Origin: Herpetosiphonaceae bacterium
GTDB lineage: Bacteria; Chloroflexota; Chloroflexia; Chloroflexales; Kallotenuaceae
NCBI GenBank assembly: GCA_013821605.1
Contig: JACDGP010000006.1
Coordinates: forward strand, 1 to 64,000
Direction: 5' to 3'
DNA: 64,000 bases
Below, in pieces: positions 26,007-35,599 of the stretch; position 1 is the first letter of the stretch; each line of letters begins with the position of its first letter. Made by a program: the position numbers and the translations under genes. Below the pieces are notes generated by a model, which saw nothing but the letters and a program-made list of their open reading frames with translations, was not told where the DNA came from and searched no databases.

Positions 26007-26972
26007 ATGGCAGCACAATCCGCAGCCATGTCAGGGAAATTTCAGCATCTGAGCCTCAAGCCGCTTGTGATGACCGTCCTCACCTTTATGCTAACGTTGC
26101 TGCTGAGCATCATCTTGGTGACGCTCTTGCTCTTTGCCCAGCACGTCTTCGTTGACAAACGGGGTATGCCAACCCATCCGGGCCTATGGATGTATTTGAC
26201 CAATGTGCGGACCTATCTACAAGGTTTGCTACATGGCAACTTTGGTAAAACCTTCAATGGGCTGCAGGTCAATTCTATTCTCGTCGTAGCCGTTCGTCAC
26301 TCACTGCAACTCCTCGCCGTCAGTGTCGCCGTAGCCCTGCCCATCGGCATTGCCTGGGGTAGTCTCTTAGTGACCGTGCAGCGTCGTTGGCCACGGATCA
26401 TGCTTGACGTGTTCAGTACGCTTGCCCTCTCATTGCCGTCCTTCGTTGTCCTGTTGCTTGCGACACAAGCGGTGGCAACCTTTACCCAACGTACTCACAT
26501 TCGGTTGACCTACGTCCAGGGCTATGGCCTTGACCGCCATTTGATCCTGCCCGTCGCCGTGTTGGCACTCCGGGGGGCAGCCTTTATGGCCCGCTCACTC
26601 GCGGTCGCGCAACTGGACGTTTTACGCCAGGATTGGATCCGTGTCGCCCGCGCGAAGGGCTTGGGCGGCCTGCACTTATGGTACCGCCATATACTACCTG
26701 CGCTGCGGCTGCCCCTCATTGGCAGTACGCTTGGGATGTTGCGTGTCATGGTCAGTGGTTTTGTCATTGTCGATTACATGTATGAATGGGGCGGCTTAGG
26801 CCGTCAAATGCTGCGGATTGACTTTCTCAACGGGATTGTGGCGCCTGAGAGCGAAGTGGCGGCAGGAGCTACTATCATGCTGGTCATCTTTTTCGTAGCT
26901 ACCGACACACTGGGACGGTTATTCGTTACAAAGGCCGATCCACGGCTTCGGGAGCGCATGAACGAGCAATGA
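26007..26972 (+). CDS. ABC transporter permease, DppB/OppB family
   Basis: A 321-residue inner-membrane permease of the peptide/nickel uptake class. The cytoplasmic-loop EAA motif is RQDWIRVARAKGLGGLHLWYRHILPALRLP in the family's usual place, and the C-terminus has VSGFVIVDYMYEWGGLGRQML. Six TM segments are visible. The N-terminus is shorter and less like the family standard than usual. It is coupled by an ATGA overlap to the DppC-type permease. No solute-binding protein or ATPase gene is adjacent, so the other subunits must be encoded elsewhere. Confidence 0.88.
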   Translation: MAAQSAAMSGKFQHLSLKPLVMTVLTFMLTLLLSIILVTLLLFAQHVFVDKRGMPTHPGLWMYLTNVRTYLQGLLHGNFGKTFNGLQVNSILVVAVRHSLQLLAVSVAVALPIGIAWGSLLVTVQRRWPRIMLDVFSTLALSLPSFVVLLLATQAVATFTQRTHIRLTYVQGYGLDRHLILPVAVLALRGAAFMARSLAVAQLDVLRQDWIRVARAKGLGGLHLWYRHILPALRLPLIGSTLGMLRVMVSGFVIVDYMYEWGGLGRQMLRIDFLNGIVAPESEVAAGATIMLVIFFVATDTLGRLFVTKADPRLRERMNEQ

Positions 26973-27892
26973 GCACCTACATGCCTCTCCCGCTCGTACG
27001 TCGCTGGCGTGCGGTCGTGTTCAAAGTCAATGCCACCTTGCTGCTTGGGGGCATCTTGAGCATCCTGCTGATGGGCTGCGCACTCGCCGCCCCATGGCTT
27101 GCGCCGCATGACCCGAACGAGACGCTCTTCCGCTACAACGGCACGACGCTGCTGCCAGCCCCTTACCCGCCGGGAACAGCTGGAATGCCACTTGGAAGTG
27201 ACAGCCTGTGGCGCGACATGTGGAGCCGCCTGCTGTATGGCGGTCGATTCACGCTCCTATTTTGCTGGGTTGCAGCCTTGGTGCGCATCACGCTTGGAAC
27301 CTTGGTGGGGCTCTTCGCGGGTTGGTACGGCCGGGTGGCCCGTGTCGTGGACGTCATTGTCGGTGCATGGTCGGCGGTACCAAGCCTCCTTTTTGCCCTG
27401 GTCGTTATTACCTTGGGCAACACTCCAGGTGTATTGTCAGGTTCACTACCGCGCTTTTTGCTGATCATCAGCCTGACCGGCTGGACGGAGGCGGCTGTCC
27501 GCTGCCGCATCGCCGTGCAAGGCTTACGCAGCGAGCCTTTCATTGAAGCAGCCTATGCGATTGGCCGAGGACGGCTGGCGGTGCTCTTCCGCCATATCCT
27601 GCCGAATTTGCGCGACCTGCTCCTAGTCGAAATAGCGTATGCTGGGGCAGCGGTCCTGCTGTTAGTGGGGGAGCTCGCGTTTTTGGGCATCTTTGTTGGT
27701 GCAACAGAGTCGATGGTGGTTAAAGGCCAACTCGTGGACGACCCACTCTATGCCGAATGGGGCAGCATGCTGGCTGCCGGCTTGCGGCACCGCAACTCCG
27801 GAGTGTGGCTCCTGTTGGAGCCCGTGATCGCCTTTACACTCGCCATCCTGAGTTTCAACCTCTTAGCCGACGGTCTACGACGCCGTCGATGA
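26969..27892 (+). CDS. ABC transporter permease, DppC/OppC family
   Basis: A 307-residue permease, partner of the preceding gene. Typical DppC features: an N-terminal TM helix, then LAPHDPNETLFRYNG and GTAGMPLGSDSLWRDMWSRLLYGGRFTL (the LGTDxxGRDxxSRxxxGxRxSL motif of the family), and the EAA loop EPFIEAAYAIGRGRLAVLFRHILPNL. ATGA overlaps the stop of the upstream gene. With the partner it would form the membrane channel of a peptide, nickel or similar importer whose ATPases and binding protein are not in this window. Confidence 0.9.
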   Translation: MSTYMPLPLVRRWRAVVFKVNATLLLGGILSILLMGCALAAPWLAPHDPNETLFRYNGTTLLPAPYPPGTAGMPLGSDSLWRDMWSRLLYGGRFTLLFCWVAALVRITLGTLVGLFAGWYGRVARVVDVIVGAWSAVPSLLFALVVITLGNTPGVLSGSLPRFLLIISLTGWTEAAVRCRIAVQGLRSEPFIEAAYAIGRGRLAVLFRHILPNLRDLLLVEIAYAGAAVLLLVGELAFLGIFVGATESMVVKGQLVDDPLYAEWGSMLAAGLRHRNSGVWLLLEPVIAFTLAILSFNLLADGLRRRR

Positions 27893-27950
27893 GCGCAGGA
27901 ACAGGAGCCAGCGTGCATGGCGTTAGTGATGAGCTTGGCCTTCCGCAGGT

Positions 27951-30521
27951 TTAGGAAAATCGCAGGCCCTCCTTATCCGCTTCTACCCGTACCGTCGCGC
28001 CATCCTCAACTCGACCTTCGAGCAACGCAACGGCCAGCGGGTCCAGCAACTCACGCTGAATCGCACGTTTCAAGGGCCGTGCGCCATATTGCGGGTTAAA
28101 GCCCACCGTCGCCAAGTGATCCTTGGCCGCTAGCGACAAATCAAGCACAATATGCCGGTCGGCCAATCGTCCAAGTAACTGGCGCACCTCTTTGTCAACG
28201 ATGCCCCGAATCGCTTCAGGCTGCAGGCTCTTGAAAACGATCAGTTCATCGACACGGTTCAAGAATTCGGGTCGAAAGTGCTCATGCACTGCTTCCAGCA
28301 CCAGTTCCGCTGCTTCCGCTTCATCTTCAGCATTAAGCAATGCTTGTGATCCGAGATTACTCGTCATAATGATGACCGTGTTTTTGAAGTTAACGACCCG
28401 CCCCTGCGCGTCAGTCAGTCGCCCGTCATCCAGAATTTGGAGCAGGATGTTGAATACGTCGGGATGTGCTTTTTCCGTTTCATCGAACAGCACGACGGAG
28501 TAGGGCTTGCGTCGCACCGCCTCGGTGAGCTGTCCACCTTCGTCATACCCAATATACCCTGGTGGTGCACCAACCAAGCGTGCTACGGCATGCTTTTCCA
28601 TATACTCCGACATGTCGAGCCGAATCAGGGCCTGCTCGTCGTCGAACAAGAACGCAGCCAGCGTACGTGCTAGCTCAGTTTTGCCGACACCCGTGGGACC
28701 GAGGAACAGAAACGAGCCGAGTGGCCGTTGCGGATCATGCAGACCAGCGCGCGCCCGCCGCACCGCGTTTGCGACCGCGCGGACCGCATCATCCTGCCCA
28801 ACGACGCGCTCGTGCAACTGCTCCTCGATCTGCAGCAGCTTGTCGGTCTCGCTTTGCAACAGCCGTGATACCGGTATTCTCGTCCAGCGCGCCACGATTT
28901 CGGCAATGTCGTCGGCGGTGACCTCCTCCTGGAGCAACATCCCCCGCCGTTGCATCGCCGCGATCTCTGCCTCACGCGCCGCGAGGGCACGCTCCAGTTC
29001 GGGCATCCGCCCATACTGCAGCTCTCCGGCCCGTGCATAATCCAGTTGCCGTTGTGCCTGCTCGATCTCCGTCCTGGTTTGCTCCAGTTGTGCTTTGAGC
29101 AGCGTCACCTCCTCAATCGCGGCGCGTTCGTTTGCCAATCGAGCTTCCAGGCCGCGCTGTGCCTCGCGTAGATTTGCCAGGCTCGCCTCGATCCGCTCTA
29201 ACCGTTCAAGCGAAGCCGCATCTTTTTCCCGGCGTAGCGCCTCGCGCTCGATCTCGAGTTGGACCCCCCGACGCTTGAGATCGTCAAGCTCCTGCGGATC
29301 ACTCGTCATCTCCATGCGCAAGCGTGCTGCTGCCTGATCAACGAGATCGAGTGCCTTATCGGGTAAGAACCGGTCGGCAACATAGCGCTCGCTGAGCACC
29401 GCTGCCGCGACTAGTGCTCCATCAGTAATCTGGACATTATGGTGTGTCTCATAGCGCTCGCGTAGGCCGCGCAGGATCGAGATCGTATCTTCGACCGTCG
29501 GCGGCGCGATCAAGACCGGCTGGAAGCGTCGCTCCAAGGCGGGATCTTTCTCGATATATTTGCGGTACTCGCCCAGTGTCGTAGCCCCGATAGCATGGAG
29601 TTCGCCGCGTGCCAGGGCCGGCTTAAGCATATTACCGGCATCCATCGCACCTTCAGCTGCCCCGGCTCCCACGACGGTATGCAGTTCGTCGATAAACAGC
29701 AGCACCTGGCCGGCGGCACTGACGACCTCCTTCATCACGGCCTTGAGCCGTTCTTCGAACTGTCCGCGATACTGCGCCCCGGCGACCATCGAACTGAGGT
29801 CAAGCGCGATCACCGTTTTGCCCTGCAATGCTTCCGGCACATCGCCCCGCACGATCCGCAGCGCCAGCCCTTCCACGATCGCCGTTTTGCCAACCCCCGG
29901 CTCCCCAATCAGCACCGGGTTATTTTTGGTACGCCGCGCCAGCACTTCCATGGTATTGCGAATCTCTTCGTCCCGCCCGATCACCGGGTCCAATCTGCCC
30001 GCTTTTCCTAGCTCGGTCAAGTTGCGGCCATACCGCTCCAGCGAGGCATAGGTCTGCTCGGGCCGTATGCTATTAACGAATTGGGAGCCGCGGATACCGG
30101 AGAGTACGTTGAGGATTTGATCGCGGGTCACGTTAAGTTGCTCGATCAGCGTCGGTCGTCCGCCCCGTTTCGCCGGCAGGGTGAGTAAGAGATGCTCGGT
30201 GGAGACATAATGGTCGCCCATCCGCGTCATCTCGGCCTCCGCCGCCTGTAGGGCCTGGACCAAGCGGGGGCCGACCGTCGGATCGACATTGGTGCCATAC
30301 GCTTTGGGTAGTTTTTGCACCTCCGCCTGGGCATCGCGCACGACCTGATTAGTTTGGTAGCCCAGCTTCTGCATGATCTGCGGTACGACCCCGTCGTTTT
30401 GCTGTACCAGCGCTAACAAGAGATGCTCGGGCTCAACCTGGCTTTGGTGGTATTCGCGGGCTAGATCGTGAGCTACACTAATGGCTTCGCGCGCTTTTTC
30501 CGTATATTTGTCAAGCTTCAT
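27951..30521 (-). CDS. clpB: ATP-dependent disaggregase chaperone ClpB
   Basis: A 856-residue Hsp100 chaperone that, with DnaK, pulls polypeptides out of aggregates through its hexameric pore. Order: Clp N-domain repeats (1-145), first AAA domain with Walker [10 protein letters not shown], a long coiled-coil middle domain (about 400-525, with [22 protein letters not shown]), second AAA domain with GPTGVGKTE, and the C-terminal D2-small domain. The middle domain and normal ClpB length separate it from ClpA and ClpC. It ends close to and convergent with the ABC permease gene. No CIRCE or HAIR element was found upstream, so heat-shock control must use another signal; the upstream region contains a short GGTAG-N8-CTACC inverted repeat at about 30568-30585. 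Confidence 0.96.
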   Translation of the reverse strand: MKLDKYTEKAREAISVAHDLAREYHQSQVEPEHLLLALVQQNDGVVPQIMQKLGYQTNQVVRDAQAEVQKLPKAYGTNVDPTVGPRLVQALQAAEAEMTRMGDHYVSTEHLLLTLPAKRGGRPTLIEQLNVTRDQILNVLSGIRGSQFVNSIRPEQTYASLERYGRNLTELGKAGRLDPVIGRDEEIRNTMEVLARRTKNNPVLIGEPGVGKTAIVEGLALRIVRGDVPEALQGKTVIALDLSSMVAGAQYRGQFEERLKAVMKEVVSAAGQVLLFIDELHTVVGAGAAEGAMDAGNMLKPALARGELHAIGATTLGEYRKYIEKDPALERRFQPVLIAPPTVEDTISILRGLRERYETHHNVQITDGALVAAAVLSERYVADRFLPDKALDLVDQAAARLRMEMTSDPQELDDLKRRGVQLEIEREALRREKDAASLERLERIEASLANLREAQRGLEARLANERAAIEEVTLLKAQLEQTRTEIEQAQRQLDYARAGELQYGRMPELERALAAREAEIAAMQRRGMLLQEEVTADDIAEIVARWTRIPVSRLLQSETDKLLQIEEQLHERVVGQDDAVRAVANAVRRARAGLHDPQRPLGSFLFLGPTGVGKTELARTLAAFLFDDEQALIRLDMSEYMEKHAVARLVGAPPGYIGYDEGGQLTEAVRRKPYSVVLFDETEKAHPDVFNILLQILDDGRLTDAQGRVVNFKNTVIIMTSNLGSQALLNAEDEAEAAELVLEAVHEHFRPEFLNRVDELIVFKSLQPEAIRGIVDKEVRQLLGRLADRHIVLDLSLAAKDHLATVGFNPQYGARPLKRAIQRELLDPLAVALLEGRVEDGATVRVEADKEGLRFS

Positions 30522-30743
30522 TATTCAATTCATTCCGCTCGTCTGGGTAGTAGCTATCCTACCAAACGATACGACGCCGAACTGACACTGCAGGTTGCAG
30601 ATCTGCTCCAACATAGACGGTAGTAGTCCCGGATGGCGGTGATAAAGGGGACAAAAACACTATAGGCAAAGCATCCCATCTACGCTATAACACGAATGCC
30701 TTGACATCGGGCTCTGACGTCGTTGACTACTTTTGAGGTAAGC

Positions 30744-31514
30744 ATGCCCTATCTGATGGATCAAGCCGCACTGGACGAGTTGAACGCGGCGTCGTCACAT
30801 CTAGATGACTGCTGTGTTCGACTCGGCGAGTACCCCCACCATCTGTATCGCGATGGCGTTAAGTATGTTGTGGTCCGCGCCTTGTATACCTGTTTGAACG
30901 AGGCCAAAGCGCGCGAGGATACTTCTGCGCTCACTCATCTACACATGCACGAAACCGATCTACGGCGTTTGGTAGCCGACGAACAAAGCCGTGGCACCTT
31001 CAACGGGCGCATCGTGGGTCGCTCGACAGCCATCATGACTGCTGAGCAGGAGCAGCCTGTAACAGTTCCGCGCTGGTCACCATCCCTGCCTACGACCTGG
31101 ACGGAAACTAATCTTAACCGCTCGTTTCTGATCGACATGTTATTGCGTGCACTCTATAACCGCAGTCGTGCGACTGGCCAGGAATTGTCGACCCATCTGG
31201 GCGTCTTTTATGCTGTTATCAGTCCGTTGTTGGATGAATTACGCGCGGTCGAGCAACTGGATATTGCCGGGCAGCGCGGCTTCGGGGATATTAATTACGA
31301 ATATGTGCTGACACCGCGCGGCGTACAAGCCGTCAACGATGCCCTTCAGAAAACGAGTTATGCTGGCGTATGCCCGGTGCCGCTTGCAGATTATGTTGCA
31401 GCCTGTAAGCATCAAACGATCAAGCAGGTCGTCGTAACCCGCCTGAACATTCGGCGCGCCTTCGGCGATTTGATTATTTCCGAGCCGGTGCTCAATGAGG
31501 TCGGGCCGCCGTGA
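30744..31514 (+). CDS. N-terminal winged-helix part of an apparently split AAA ATPase
   Basis: A 256-residue protein from an ATG with TGAGGT upstream. The N-terminal 110 residues are helical and unrecognised. From about residue 120 (NRSFLIDMLLRALYNRSRATGQELSTHLGVFYAVISPLLDELRAVEQL) it resembles a winged helix, followed by a PLADYVAACKHQTI...LNIRRAFGDLIISEPVLNEVGPP segment. In the homologues I recall, that segment leads directly into an AAA ATPase domain beginning VNSGRSLFLYGPPGNGKT. Here the next frame, overlapping by four bases, begins exactly VNSASSVFLFGYPGNGKT. Either the protein is encoded as two coupled subunits, or one G is missing near 31511 and this is one gene of about 540 residues. 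No TM helix or signal peptide. Confidence 0.65.
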   Translation: MPYLMDQAALDELNAASSHLDDCCVRLGEYPHHLYRDGVKYVVVRALYTCLNEAKAREDTSALTHLHMHETDLRRLVADEQSRGTFNGRIVGRSTAIMTAEQEQPVTVPRWSPSLPTTWTETNLNRSFLIDMLLRALYNRSRATGQELSTHLGVFYAVISPLLDELRAVEQLDIAGQRGFGDINYEYVLTPRGVQAVNDALQKTSYAGVCPVPLADYVAACKHQTIKQVVVTRLNIRRAFGDLIISEPVLNEVGPP

Positions 31515-32365
31515 ACTCGGCCTCCTCGGTCTTTTTGTTCGGCTACCCCGGCAACGGTAAAACGTCGATTGCCGAACGAATCACGCGTTTAATGGGCGAT
31601 GCAATCTATATACCTCATGCTGTGGAAGCCGATGGGCAGATCATTAAACTGTACGATCCGATTGTACACACGGCGGTGGACGAGCTGGGAGCGTATGGCG
31701 TGCCCGCCTACGATACGCGCTGGATCAAGATAAAGCGACCGGTTGTGATCACTGGCGGTGAGCTAACGCTGCCCATGCTCGATCTCACCTATAACCCGGT
31801 CTCGAAGTTCTACGAAGCGCCTTTCCAGATGAAGGCCAATGGTGGCATTTTTTTGATCGATGACTTTGGGCGGCAGCAATGCCGGCCCATCGACTTGCTC
31901 AACCGCTGGATCGTGCCGCTCGAAAAGCGTTTTGACTACCTCACGACGGTTACTGGCAAAAAACTTGAGATACCGTTCGACCAACTCATTATTTTCTCCT
32001 CCAACCTCGATCCGCAGGACTTGGCCGATGAAGCATTCTTGCGCCGTATCAAATACAAAATCAATGTCAAGGATCCAGATGAAGCTCAGTGGCGTGAGAT
32101 TTGGCGTCTGGTGTGTAAAGGCCGGCAGATCCCCTACGATGATAGCGGCCTTGATTATCTGCTCGAGAAGTGGTACGTGCCGCATGATCGACCGTTGCGC
32201 ATGTGCCACCCCCGCGATATTCTGGACCAAATGGTGAGCATGGCCAAATACGTCATGGAAGATGTCTCGCTGGGCAACCCTGACCTGATCGATGCTGCCT
32301 GCCGGACCTATTTCATTACCGGCCCGAAGCAGAACTTTGGTGCGCAGGTTCGCTTGCGCGACTAG
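31511..32365 (+). CDS. AAA family ATPase (C-terminal part of split pair)
   Basis: A 284-residue ATPase starting with GTG within the stop of the previous gene. Walker A is GYPGNGKTS, Walker B GGIFLIDDFGRQ, and a sensor-1-like Asn follows in IIFSSNLDPQ; DEAFLRRIKYKINV holds the arginine-finger region. RPLRMCHPRDILDQMVSMA closes it as the small helical domain. Fold class is MoxR/CbbQ-like or dynein-related AAA. The upstream gene supplies the winged-helix region and the two are almost certainly one functional unit. An inverted repeat ends the transcript at 32400. Biological role unknown. Confidence 0.78.
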   Translation: MNSASSVFLFGYPGNGKTSIAERITRLMGDAIYIPHAVEADGQIIKLYDPIVHTAVDELGAYGVPAYDTRWIKIKRPVVITGGELTLPMLDLTYNPVSKFYEAPFQMKANGGIFLIDDFGRQQCRPIDLLNRWIVPLEKRFDYLTTVTGKKLEIPFDQLIIFSSNLDPQDLADEAFLRRIKYKINVKDPDEAQWREIWRLVCKGRQIPYDDSGLDYLLEKWYVPHDRPLRMCHPRDILDQMVSMAKYVMEDVSLGNPDLIDAACRTYFITGPKQNFGAQVRLRD

Positions 32366-32399
32366 CGGCTTCAGCCTCCTATCACCTACCCGTAATTTG

Positions 32400-32424
32400 G
32401 CTCACGTCGTTGTTTGGCGTGAGC
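32400..32424 (+). terminator. Inverted repeat after the AAA ATPase
   Basis: GCTCACG-N11-CGTGAGC, a perfect seven-base stem with an 11-base loop, followed by TTTGCT. It lies 34 bases after the ATPase stop and before the PBP gene. The short T-run makes it a weak intrinsic terminator. Confidence 0.5.
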
Positions 32425-32522
32425 TTTGCTAGATCCTGGTAAACTATACCCGGTTGCCTCCCCGGGAGATAGCAGCTGCAGCGTTATTGGATTTGTAGAT
32501 ACTTTACACCGATAAGGATCAT

Positions 32523-35501
32523 ATGGCTTCTCAACCATCGAACGGTCGCCAGCCTGGACCAGCGTTGCGACCCACGCGAGGGCGCTCCGCACGCGTAGCT
32601 CCACGTCTCCTACGTAAGCTAGGCGGGCGCGGCGTACCGGTGCAGCGGAATGGTCTACGACTTTTCTTAATCCTGGCTGGGCTCTTCTGCTTATTTGTTC
32701 CCACGGTTGCGTTGGGGGCAGGTGCTGTGTATTACACCAACACCGCACAATTGCTCAGCACCCGGCTCGACAAGCTTAAAACCTATCGTCCTTTTCAACC
32801 ATCACGCCTCTACGACCGCACCGGCCAGTTGCTGTACGAGTTCGTCTATCAGGGTCGCCGCGATCCGGTGTCATTGAACCAAATTTCGCCATTGCTACGG
32901 AATGCCACGATCTCGATTGAAAATAAAACGTTTTATGAGGACCCCGGAGTTGACTTTGTCGGCATTGCGAAGGCTGCCTACCGTACGATCTTAAAGCAAG
33001 AAGCAAGCGGTGCGTCTACCATTACGCAGCAGCTGATCAAGCTGGTGATTTTGGAAGACGAAGAGCGGAGCCAGGACAAAGTTGCTCAGCGCAAGCTCAC
33101 CGAGATCATTCTCGCGCAGCAGCTGACCAAACAATATTCCAAAGACCAAATCTTGGAGCTTTATCTCAATGAGATCAACTATGGCAATCAGAGCTATGGT
33201 ATCCAGGCCGCTGCTCAGGGCTACTTTCACAAAAATGCCAGTGCGTTGACCCTCAACGAGGCTTCCCTGCTGGCCGGCTTGCCCCAATCCCCGACCACCT
33301 ATAACCCCATTCAATATGTGAATGCTCAATATGTGCTGCCGAGCGTGACGTTGCCGCCGCGGGTCTGGCTGAATGATAACTATACGTTGCCGTATGGCAC
33401 CTTAGCCCCACGTCTGCGTCAGGTTGCCGTGTTGCGCCAGATGGTCCTGAATGGGGCGGTCACCAAGGTTTCAGAAGAGCAGGCGCGCCGGGCCGTCGCC
33501 CAGGACCTCCAATTCGTGCGCCAGCAGGCCCCACTCAAAGCCCCACACTTTGTCTTCTACGTTAAACAGCAGCTTGAAGACGACCCGGTGCTGAACAAGC
33601 TGCTGAGCACCGAAGGTGGCCTCCGTATTACGACCACGCTTGATCTGCGCGTCCAAACGATTGCCGAGGAAGAAGCAGCGCGCCGCATCAAGGAGTTGAA
33701 CGATGCCAAGCGCAATATTCATAATGCTGCGGTCGTCGCGTTGCAACCGGGCACTGGTCAATTGCTGGCGATGGTTGGCTCGATCGATTATAACGGCTCC
33801 GTCACTACGACAACGCCCGGCGAACATGGCAATGTGTTGGACGGCAATGTTAACGTCACGGTTGCGCAACGCCAGCCGGGCTCGGCTCTGAAACCCTTTA
33901 CCTATTTATCTGCGTTGGAGCAAGGCAAGCTTAATGCCGGCTCTGTCCTATGGGATGTTGAGACCCGCTTCCCAATTAAGCTGGGCGCGACCGACAAGAA
34001 CATCGACAGTAAAGACTTCTGGTACGGCCCAAAAAACTTTGATCAGCGCTGGCATGGGCCGATCCGCATGCGTGACGCCCTCGCAAACTCGCTGAACATG
34101 CCCGCCGTCCTGGCACTCAAAGCAGCCGGTGTGGGTCCGACCATCGATCTGCTCCATGCTGCCGGTATCGGTCCCAAGAGCCTCGGTGAGTCACCCGATC
34201 ACTATGGTCTGGCGCTCACTCTGGGTGGCGGTGAGGTGACGCCGCTCGATCTAACCACAGCCTATAACACGCTTGCCAACGGTGGCATGTATATTCCTAC
34301 GACGCCGATCCTCCATATCACTGATCGAGATGGCAAAGAACTGGCTTTCAGCGGACTACCTCAGCCGAAGCGTGTCGTTGACGAAAAGTATGTCGCTATC
34401 ATCCGTGACTTCATGGGTGATAATGATGCCCGTATACCGTTGTTCGGCAAAGACAACGCCCTTCATCTGAGTCGTCCTTCCCACGCAAAAACTGGTACTA
34501 CTGAGGACTTTCGCGATGCCTGGGCCCTGGGCTATACACCCTACGTGACCGTGGGCGTGTGGACCGGCAACAACAATAATGAAAAGACGGCCGAGGTCGA
34601 GAGCGTGACGGGCGGTGGTGTGATCTGGAACCGCATCATGGAACGCTTATTTGCTGATCCTGCTCTCGACAAGCTGTTGCGCGGTCCCAATCTCGAAAAG
34701 TCGCTCGACTTTCTCCAACCGAGCGAAGTTGGCGATGTGAAGCGTGACATTTGTCCACTTGGTGGGCGCTTCGGGCAGCGTGATAACGAATGGTTTGTGC
34801 TGGGTGATAATGGTCAGGTGACGACCGGTAAAAATGACTGTGATCTGTATAAAACGATCAAGGCAGTACGTGACCCGAATGGTGGCTTTTGTTTGCCACT
34901 CAAGGGCATTGATTATGGCGACCGGCTGGTGACCTATAAGGTCTGGAATTTGCCGAGCTCCCAGGATGATGCCAAGATCATCAGTGGTAAATATGATGGT
35001 GGTCAGGCGAAAGTAGCCGCCGGGATCGCTCCTACAGATGCGTGCTCGGCTGACGTAGCGAGTGCGCCTTATCGCCCGACCTCATCATCGTTTGGCACGC
35101 CACCTTATTCTGGCACCTCCGATCAGTCTGGGTTGTTTCAACCTACCCCCGTGCCACCGCGTTCCGTTGGTCAGGGCAATGGCGCAAATCCGCCTACGAA
35201 CCCTCGGCCTGTCGTGCAACCGACAACGCCGCCGGTCGTCCAGCCCGTAGCACCACCGACGGCTCCCCCCGCTCCGCGTGGACCGCAGATGCCCGGTCTA
35301 GTCGGCTTTGGCGAAAATCAAGCCAAGGCTAAGCTCGCAGCCCTTGGTGTTCCCAACATCGTGGTGGATTATCAGGGACGTGACCGCCTTGGTCCGATCT
35401 ACGACAAATTCCCGGCCTATGCCGTGGTAAGTACGTCGCCGGGCCCCGGGGCTCCCCTTGATCCGGGTACAACCGTCGTTTTGGGTGTTCGTGCACCCTA
35501 A
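32523..35501 (+). CDS. Class A penicillin-binding protein with C-terminal PASTA domain
   Basis: A 992-residue bifunctional peptidoglycan synthase. A basic cytoplasmic tail (1-45) and one TM helix (about 48-73) precede the GT51 transglycosylase domain: ENKTFYEDPGVDFVGIAKA with the catalytic Glu and GASTITQQLIKLV. The transpeptidase domain has SxxK in PGSALKPFTYLSALEQGKL, SxN in NSLNMPAVLALK and KTG in AKTGTTEDFRDAW. A Pro/Thr-rich linker (about 850-925) leads to one PASTA domain, MPGLVGFGENQAKAKLAALG...VVSTSPGPGAPLDPGTTVVLGV, which probably senses muropeptide or beta-lactam-like ligands. Penicillin-binding proteins of this layout occur in Actinobacteria and Chloroflexota. AAGGAT precedes the ATG. 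Confidence 0.94.
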   Translation: MASQPSNGRQPGPALRPTRGRSARVAPRLLRKLGGRGVPVQRNGLRLFLILAGLFCLFVPTVALGAGAVYYTNTAQLLSTRLDKLKTYRPFQPSRLYDRTGQLLYEFVYQGRRDPVSLNQISPLLRNATISIENKTFYEDPGVDFVGIAKAAYRTILKQEASGASTITQQLIKLVILEDEERSQDKVAQRKLTEIILAQQLTKQYSKDQILELYLNEINYGNQSYGIQAAAQGYFHKNASALTLNEASLLAGLPQSPTTYNPIQYVNAQYVLPSVTLPPRVWLNDNYTLPYGTLAPRLRQVAVLRQMVLNGAVTKVSEEQARRAVAQDLQFVRQQAPLKAPHFVFYVKQQLEDDPVLNKLLSTEGGLRITTTLDLRVQTIAEEEAARRIKELNDAKRNIHNAAVVALQPGTGQLLAMVGSIDYNGSVTTTTPGEHGNVLDGNVNVTVAQRQPGSALKPFTYLSALEQGKLNAGSVLWDVETRFPIKLGATDKNIDSKDFWYGPKNFDQRWHGPIRMRDALANSLNMPAVLALKAAGVGPTIDLLHAAGIGPKSLGESPDHYGLALTLGGGEVTPLDLTTAYNTLANGGMYIPTTPILHITDRDGKELAFSGLPQPKRVVDEKYVAIIRDFMGDNDARIPLFGKDNALHLSRPSHAKTGTTEDFRDAWALGYTPYVTVGVWTGNNNNEKTAEVESVTGGGVIWNRIMERLFADPALDKLLRGPNLEKSLDFLQPSEVGDVKRDICPLGGRFGQRDNEWFVLGDNGQVTTGKNDCDLYKTIKAVRDPNGGFCLPLKGIDYGDRLVTYKVWNLPSSQDDAKIISGKYDGGQAKVAAGIAPTDACSADVASAPYRPTSSSFGTPPYSGTSDQSGLFQPTPVPPRSVGQGNGANPPTNPRPVVQPTTPPVVQPVAPPTAPPAPRGPQMPGLVGFGENQAKAKLAALGVPNIVVDYQGRDRLGPIYDKFPAYAVVSTSPGPGAPLDPGTTVVLGVRAP

Positions 35502-35507
35502 ATGGCC

Positions 35508-35536
35508 TTGACAAGCGTGATTCCACCCCGTATAGT
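35508..35536 (+). promoter_or_regulatory. Sigma-70 type promoter of topA
   Basis: TTGACA, a 17-base spacer, then TATAGT. It lies directly after the PBP stop, giving topA its own transcript starting near 35543. Confidence 0.8.
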
Positions 35537-35542
35537 GCTTGA

Positions 35543-35567
35543 GCGGCGCACGTTGGACGTGCGCCGC
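35543..35567 (+). promoter_or_regulatory. Perfect 11-bp hairpin at the predicted 5' end of topA mRNA
   Basis: GCGGCGCACGT-TGG-ACGTGCGCCGC: an uninterrupted 11-base-pair stem with a three-base loop. It begins seven bases after the -10 box, thus about at the predicted +1. No T-run follows, so it is not a plain terminator; it could stabilise the mRNA 5' end, or be the decayed terminator of the PBP gene. Confidence 0.65.
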
Positions 35568-35599
35568 ATCTATACCTCGGTGGGTTTTAGGGGAAGTAC

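Noticed and set aside
30701-30729. Promoter for the winged-helix gene from a perfect TTGACA
   Set aside because: Seventeen bases downstream the hexamer is TGACTA, not a credible -10 box.
30522-30743. CIRCE, HAIR or sigma-32 type element upstream of clpB
   Set aside because: No TTAGCACTC-N9-GAGTGCTAA or CTTGAGT-N7-ACTCAAG match; only a short GGTAG-N8-CTACC repeat without known meaning.
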